A DNA stretch of 45,918 bases from Herbinix sp. Lineage in GTDB: Bacteria > Bacillota > Clostridia > Lachnospirales > Lachnospiraceae. A program made the translations under genes and the position numbers. The notes beneath the pieces are model-generated. The model was not told where the DNA came from and searched no databases. It saw only the letters and a program-made list of their open reading frames with translations. This document shows positions 43,539-45,918 of this stretch, piece after piece. The stretch covers positions 1-45,918 of the forward strand of contig JAQZBN010000028.1 in the NCBI GenBank assembly GCA_029238935.1, given 5' to 3'. Numbering within the stretch: position 1 is the stretch's first letter; each line of letters opens with the position of its first letter.

Positions 43539-44793
43539 GTATACGTTCTGCTGGAATCAAAGGTAAGAATGTTAGTACGGTAAGTATAGCAGCTACTACA
43601 AATAGCATTTCGGTTGGTATCCTTCCTTCTTCTCCATTGACCACACCGTCAAGTCCATACTTTGATATAATAATATTTGAGATTGCAGGACCGACGATCA
43701 TAGGAATACATACAAAGAATATCTGTTTTATTCCTTCAAACTGTCCTCGCTGTTCCTCCGGATACAGATTTTTAAACCAAGCGGTCAGGGTTTGTAGTAT
43801 CACAACATAACCGATACCACTTAGAAGCATACCCAACCCTAAAATCAGAAGGGTATCACTGAGGCTAATGATAATTAACCCAGTAATATTTATGATTAAA
43901 GCCCCTCCTATAACATAGAAATTCTTACCGCGATTTATAAACTTTGCTGCAGGGATGGTAAGAAGTACTGCTGCCAGTAAACTAACTCCTTGCACCATGC
44001 CTGTCATGGCAAAATCCAATCCGAGATAATTGACAAAGTAAATTGTTATATAAGGAAAGTAAACATTAAACCCAATAAAATATACCATCATAATCACAAA
44101 TACCCAAAATAGCTCCTTGTTCTTCTGCACCGTCTTAAAATGAAATACCGAAAAAAACTGATGCCAAAATCCCATAGGATCTTTTTTTGCTCTCAACGTC
44201 TCTGCATCCTTTAGGGTAAAAATTGATAGAATACCAATGATGCTGACAATGCTTCCAATGAGGGTAAAAAATGCAAAGAAATCATAAGCATCTATGATAA
44301 TACCAGAAACTACAGATCCAAATATGGTTGCCAAAACCGGCATAGCTGCAAATGCTCCACCAATCTGTCCTCGGTTGCTTTCATTGGATATATCTGTGGT
44401 CCAGGCAGAAAAAGCACTATCATAACCAACCGATCCAAAGAAGCTCATGATTGCATCCAACCCTACAACGAAACAACCTGCTGCAAATATTGAATTAATT
44501 GGAAGGAACTCCGTCACTCCAAAAAATATGGTAAATGCTCCCCACAGGATATATCCTACCGCTATAAAAGGTTTCCTTTTTCCTATTCGATCCCCTAAGG
44601 TACCAATAAAAAAGGTAGCAAATGTAGTCGCCGTAGCACTAACCCCCACCATCCATGAGATAATTGAAGGATTTGGTGCTATTTTCTCATACACAAAGGA
44701 ATTAAACCAGGCGTTTTCTACATTCCAGCATAATTGCCCAGCGAGACCTAAGATCCATATTAACGTCCAATTTTTCTTACTGATCTTCTCCAT
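43513..44793 (-). CDS. MFS transporter, sugar/glycoside type
   Basis: 426 residues with twelve membrane segments. The loop after TM2 has GDRIGKRKPFIAVG, the MFS motif A, and the second half contains a weaker copy near KFINRGKNF. AWFNSFVYEKIAPNPSIIS in the first segment and GPAISNIIISKYG resemble the glycoside-pentoside-hexuronide-like transporters. It probably imports a sugar or glycoside by cation symport. AAAGGG is 6 nt before the ATG at 44793, 13 bp after the stop of the TIM-barrel gene. Its last codons are part of the 38-bp repeat array, so its C-terminus RIRAMRNRKV has been duplicated at the DNA level downstream. Confidence 0.9.
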   Translation of the reverse strand: MEKISKKNWTLIWILGLAGQLCWNVENAWFNSFVYEKIAPNPSIISWMVGVSATATTFATFFIGTLGDRIGKRKPFIAVGYILWGAFTIFFGVTEFLPINSIFAAGCFVVGLDAIMSFFGSVGYDSAFSAWTTDISNESNRGQIGGAFAAMPVLATIFGSVVSGIIIDAYDFFAFFTLIGSIVSIIGILSIFTLKDAETLRAKKDPMGFWHQFFSVFHFKTVQKNKELFWVFVIMMVYFIGFNVYFPYITIYFVNYLGLDFAMTGMVQGVSLLAAVLLTIPAAKFINRGKNFYVIGGALIINITGLIIISLSDTLLILGLGMLLSGIGYVVILQTLTAWFKNLYPEEQRGQFEGIKQIFFVCIPMIVGPAISNIIISKYGLDGVVNGEEGRIPTEMLFVVAAILTVLTFLPLIPAERIRAMRNRKV

Positions 44794-44806
44794 ACAAGCC
44801 CTTTCT

Positions 44807-45661
44807 TTATTTTCCTAAAGCAGTCTGATTGCTTACCGGACTGGATCGTTTCTCCATGTTAGGAAATCTTCGTTCCAAAGCTGCAAGCGATATCTCTACA
44901 TCCTCGTGGACTTCGTCCGGTGAAAAAGAACCAACGGTCACCATATCACTATCCCGTAAGGTGTTCCATGAAAAATTCAATCCGACATAGGGTGTTACTC
45001 TTCCTGCTGCCATCGCCTTAATGGTCATTACAGGCTTCTTCGCATTATGTATCATTCGTGCTACAGACTCCACTTCCACTTGCATTAAGAATCCCATACA
45101 ATTATAGATCTGTATATAAGTCTCAACATCATAACCATTGTCATCCGAATATGGAATAAGCTCCGGCATATGGGCAGAAAGACCGGGAATTAATCCGGCA
45201 TCCCGTATCATTTTTGTATAATCGTCGAGCCGGTCAATGATGCCTTTATTCTTGTTCACCAGCTGCTCCACGCTGGTGTGATGAATTAAGCAGAATTTAG
45301 ACCCTCTGGACGCACAAGCCCTGATCACAGCTTCTGCTTCCCTACGCCCACTTTGTGTATCATCAACATTAATGCTGGGAGTATCGATCATAATCATTGG
45401 CCGTCCCGTTCTCTGTTCCACATCCTTAATTGCTGCCACAAGATTTTGACTATGACCAAATGGTGCCATAATCGTATCGATCCCATATTCCAGATAAGCC
45501 TCCAGTATGGTATACATCGTTTCCTTTCCATCGTATTTGTTTGTTATCATCTTATCTGCTGCAGCACCGGTATGGCTCCACCCCAAGAGCCAATTTGTTC
45601 CGATCACCATTCTTGATAAGGATACTCCTGCAACCTCTGTCCTTGGAAATGCTACACTCAT
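44807..45661 (-). CDS. Predicted TIM-barrel protein, aldo/keto reductase-like
   Basis: About 284 residues beginning MSVAFPRTEVAGVSLSRMVI. It has the look of a TIM barrel related to aldo/keto reductases: VIGTNWLLGWSH, YGIDTIMAPFGHS, IMIDTPS, FCLIHHTSVEQLV and PVMTIKAMAAGRVTPYVGL as successive strand ends. The usual AKR Tyr-Lys-His-Asp tetrad is not clear, so reductase activity is uncertain; it could be an isomerase, epimerase or lyase. GAGGAGG lies 6 nt before the ATG at 45661, so the open frame to 45706 is not the start. It heads the operon with the MFS and DUF2804 genes and probably acts on the sugar that the transporter brings in. Confidence 0.72.
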   Translation of the reverse strand: MSVAFPRTEVAGVSLSRMVIGTNWLLGWSHTGAAADKMITNKYDGKETMYTILEAYLEYGIDTIMAPFGHSQNLVAAIKDVEQRTGRPMIMIDTPSINVDDTQSGRREAEAVIRACASRGSKFCLIHHTSVEQLVNKNKGIIDRLDDYTKMIRDAGLIPGLSAHMPELIPYSDDNGYDVETYIQIYNCMGFLMQVEVESVARMIHNAKKPVMTIKAMAAGRVTPYVGLNFSWNTLRDSDMVTVGSFSPDEVHEDVEISLAALERRFPNMEKRSSPVSNQTALGK

Positions 45662-45697
45662 TGTGATACCTCCTCGTATTGTTATTACTTTATAGAA

Positions 45698-45768
45698 GGG
45701 TATCAAAACCTAAATGTACTGTGAACCAATCTAAATTTCGTCACGAATCTCACCTATTCTTGATACCC
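45698..45768. other. Inverted repeat in the leader of the TIM-barrel/MFS/DUF2804 operon
   Basis: GGGTATCAA (45698-45706) and TTGATACCC (45760-45768) are perfect 9-bp arms separated by 53 bp, upstream of the operon's ribosome binding site. It may be a looping operator pair or an RNA stem. No regulator gene is in view. Confidence 0.45.
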
Positions 45769-45851
45769 TATCTTACTTAATACATTACTAGTTAATAATA
45801 ATGAAAAGGACTTTATTCAATGATAGTGTCAAGATTTATGTGTAAATAGAT

Positions 45852-45918
45852 TTATGAGTACTTCAGAATAAACATCTCCTGAAGATCATCATAAGCCATA
45901 GCAAAACCTCTAAGCTTT
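45852..45918 (-). CDS. C-terminal fragment of a gene entering from the right edge
   Basis: On the minus strand the last 22 codons of an open frame read KLRGFAMAYDDLQEMFILKY, then Ser and TAA at 45852. The composition looks like coding sequence, with no earlier in-frame stop up to the window end. The gene's identity cannot be judged from 21 residues. The 145 bp after the stop hold the promoter region of the operon that begins at 45661. Confidence 0.5.
   Translation of the reverse strand, partial: KLRGFAMAYDDLQEMFILKYS

Overview
The window looks like a chromosomal segment of an anaerobic, spore-forming, plant-polysaccharide-degrading Clostridia member, most like the Lachnospiraceae (Lachnoclostridium phytofermentans type). 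The pointers are low GC, strong AGGAGG-type ribosome binding sites, a LysM/GH18 spore-type protein, DUF2325/DUF3793 genes, 5-keto-4-deoxyuronate catabolism and several glycoside hydrolases. This is an inference from gene content; no rRNA or tRNA gene was seen. Nearly all genes are on the minus strand. Only the FtsH-like protease, the AraC regulator and the second MATE transporter are on the plus strand.

Region 1 (1-11570) is an envelope-sensing block. It holds an operon of lipoprotein, two ABC permeases, an ABC ATPase and a secreted repeat protein cut by the window edge. Upstream lies a response regulator / histidine kinase / membrane-anchored protein operon, and then a second, separate response regulator / histidine kinase pair. 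The first two operons share near-identical 11-bp tandem direct repeats in their promoters, which predicts that the first response regulator controls both. I consider this the best candidate for an undescribed system in the window.

Region 2 (11571-22774) is mostly membrane and cell envelope: a DedA protein, a GT4 glycolipid-type glycosyltransferase and a DUF374 acyltransferase-like protein in one probable operon whose dedA-GT junction carries a 34-bp tandem repeat array; an M42 aminopeptidase; a MATE transporter; a compact FtsH paralogue; a LysM/GH18 protein that has lost its catalytic acids; and an LtaS-like phosphoglycerol transferase.

Region 3 (22885-31700) starts with the pectin/uronate genes: an SDR of the gluconate 5-dehydrogenase/KduD type and KduI, divergent from an AraC regulator. 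Then come DUF2325 and DUF3793 genes, a Gfo/Idh/MocA oxidoreductase with a cupin, and an NfeD-flotillin pair.

Region 4 (31780-45918) holds a membrane c-di-GMP phosphodiesterase with a degenerate GGDEF domain, a large membrane-anchored extracellular GH31 enzyme with LamG and FN3 domains, a GH5 enzyme without signal peptide, a second MATE transporter, and an operon of TIM-barrel protein, MFS transporter and DUF2804 protein. The MFS-DUF2804 junction carries a 38-bp triplication that copies the ribosome binding site and start region. A few codons of one more minus-strand gene enter from the right edge.
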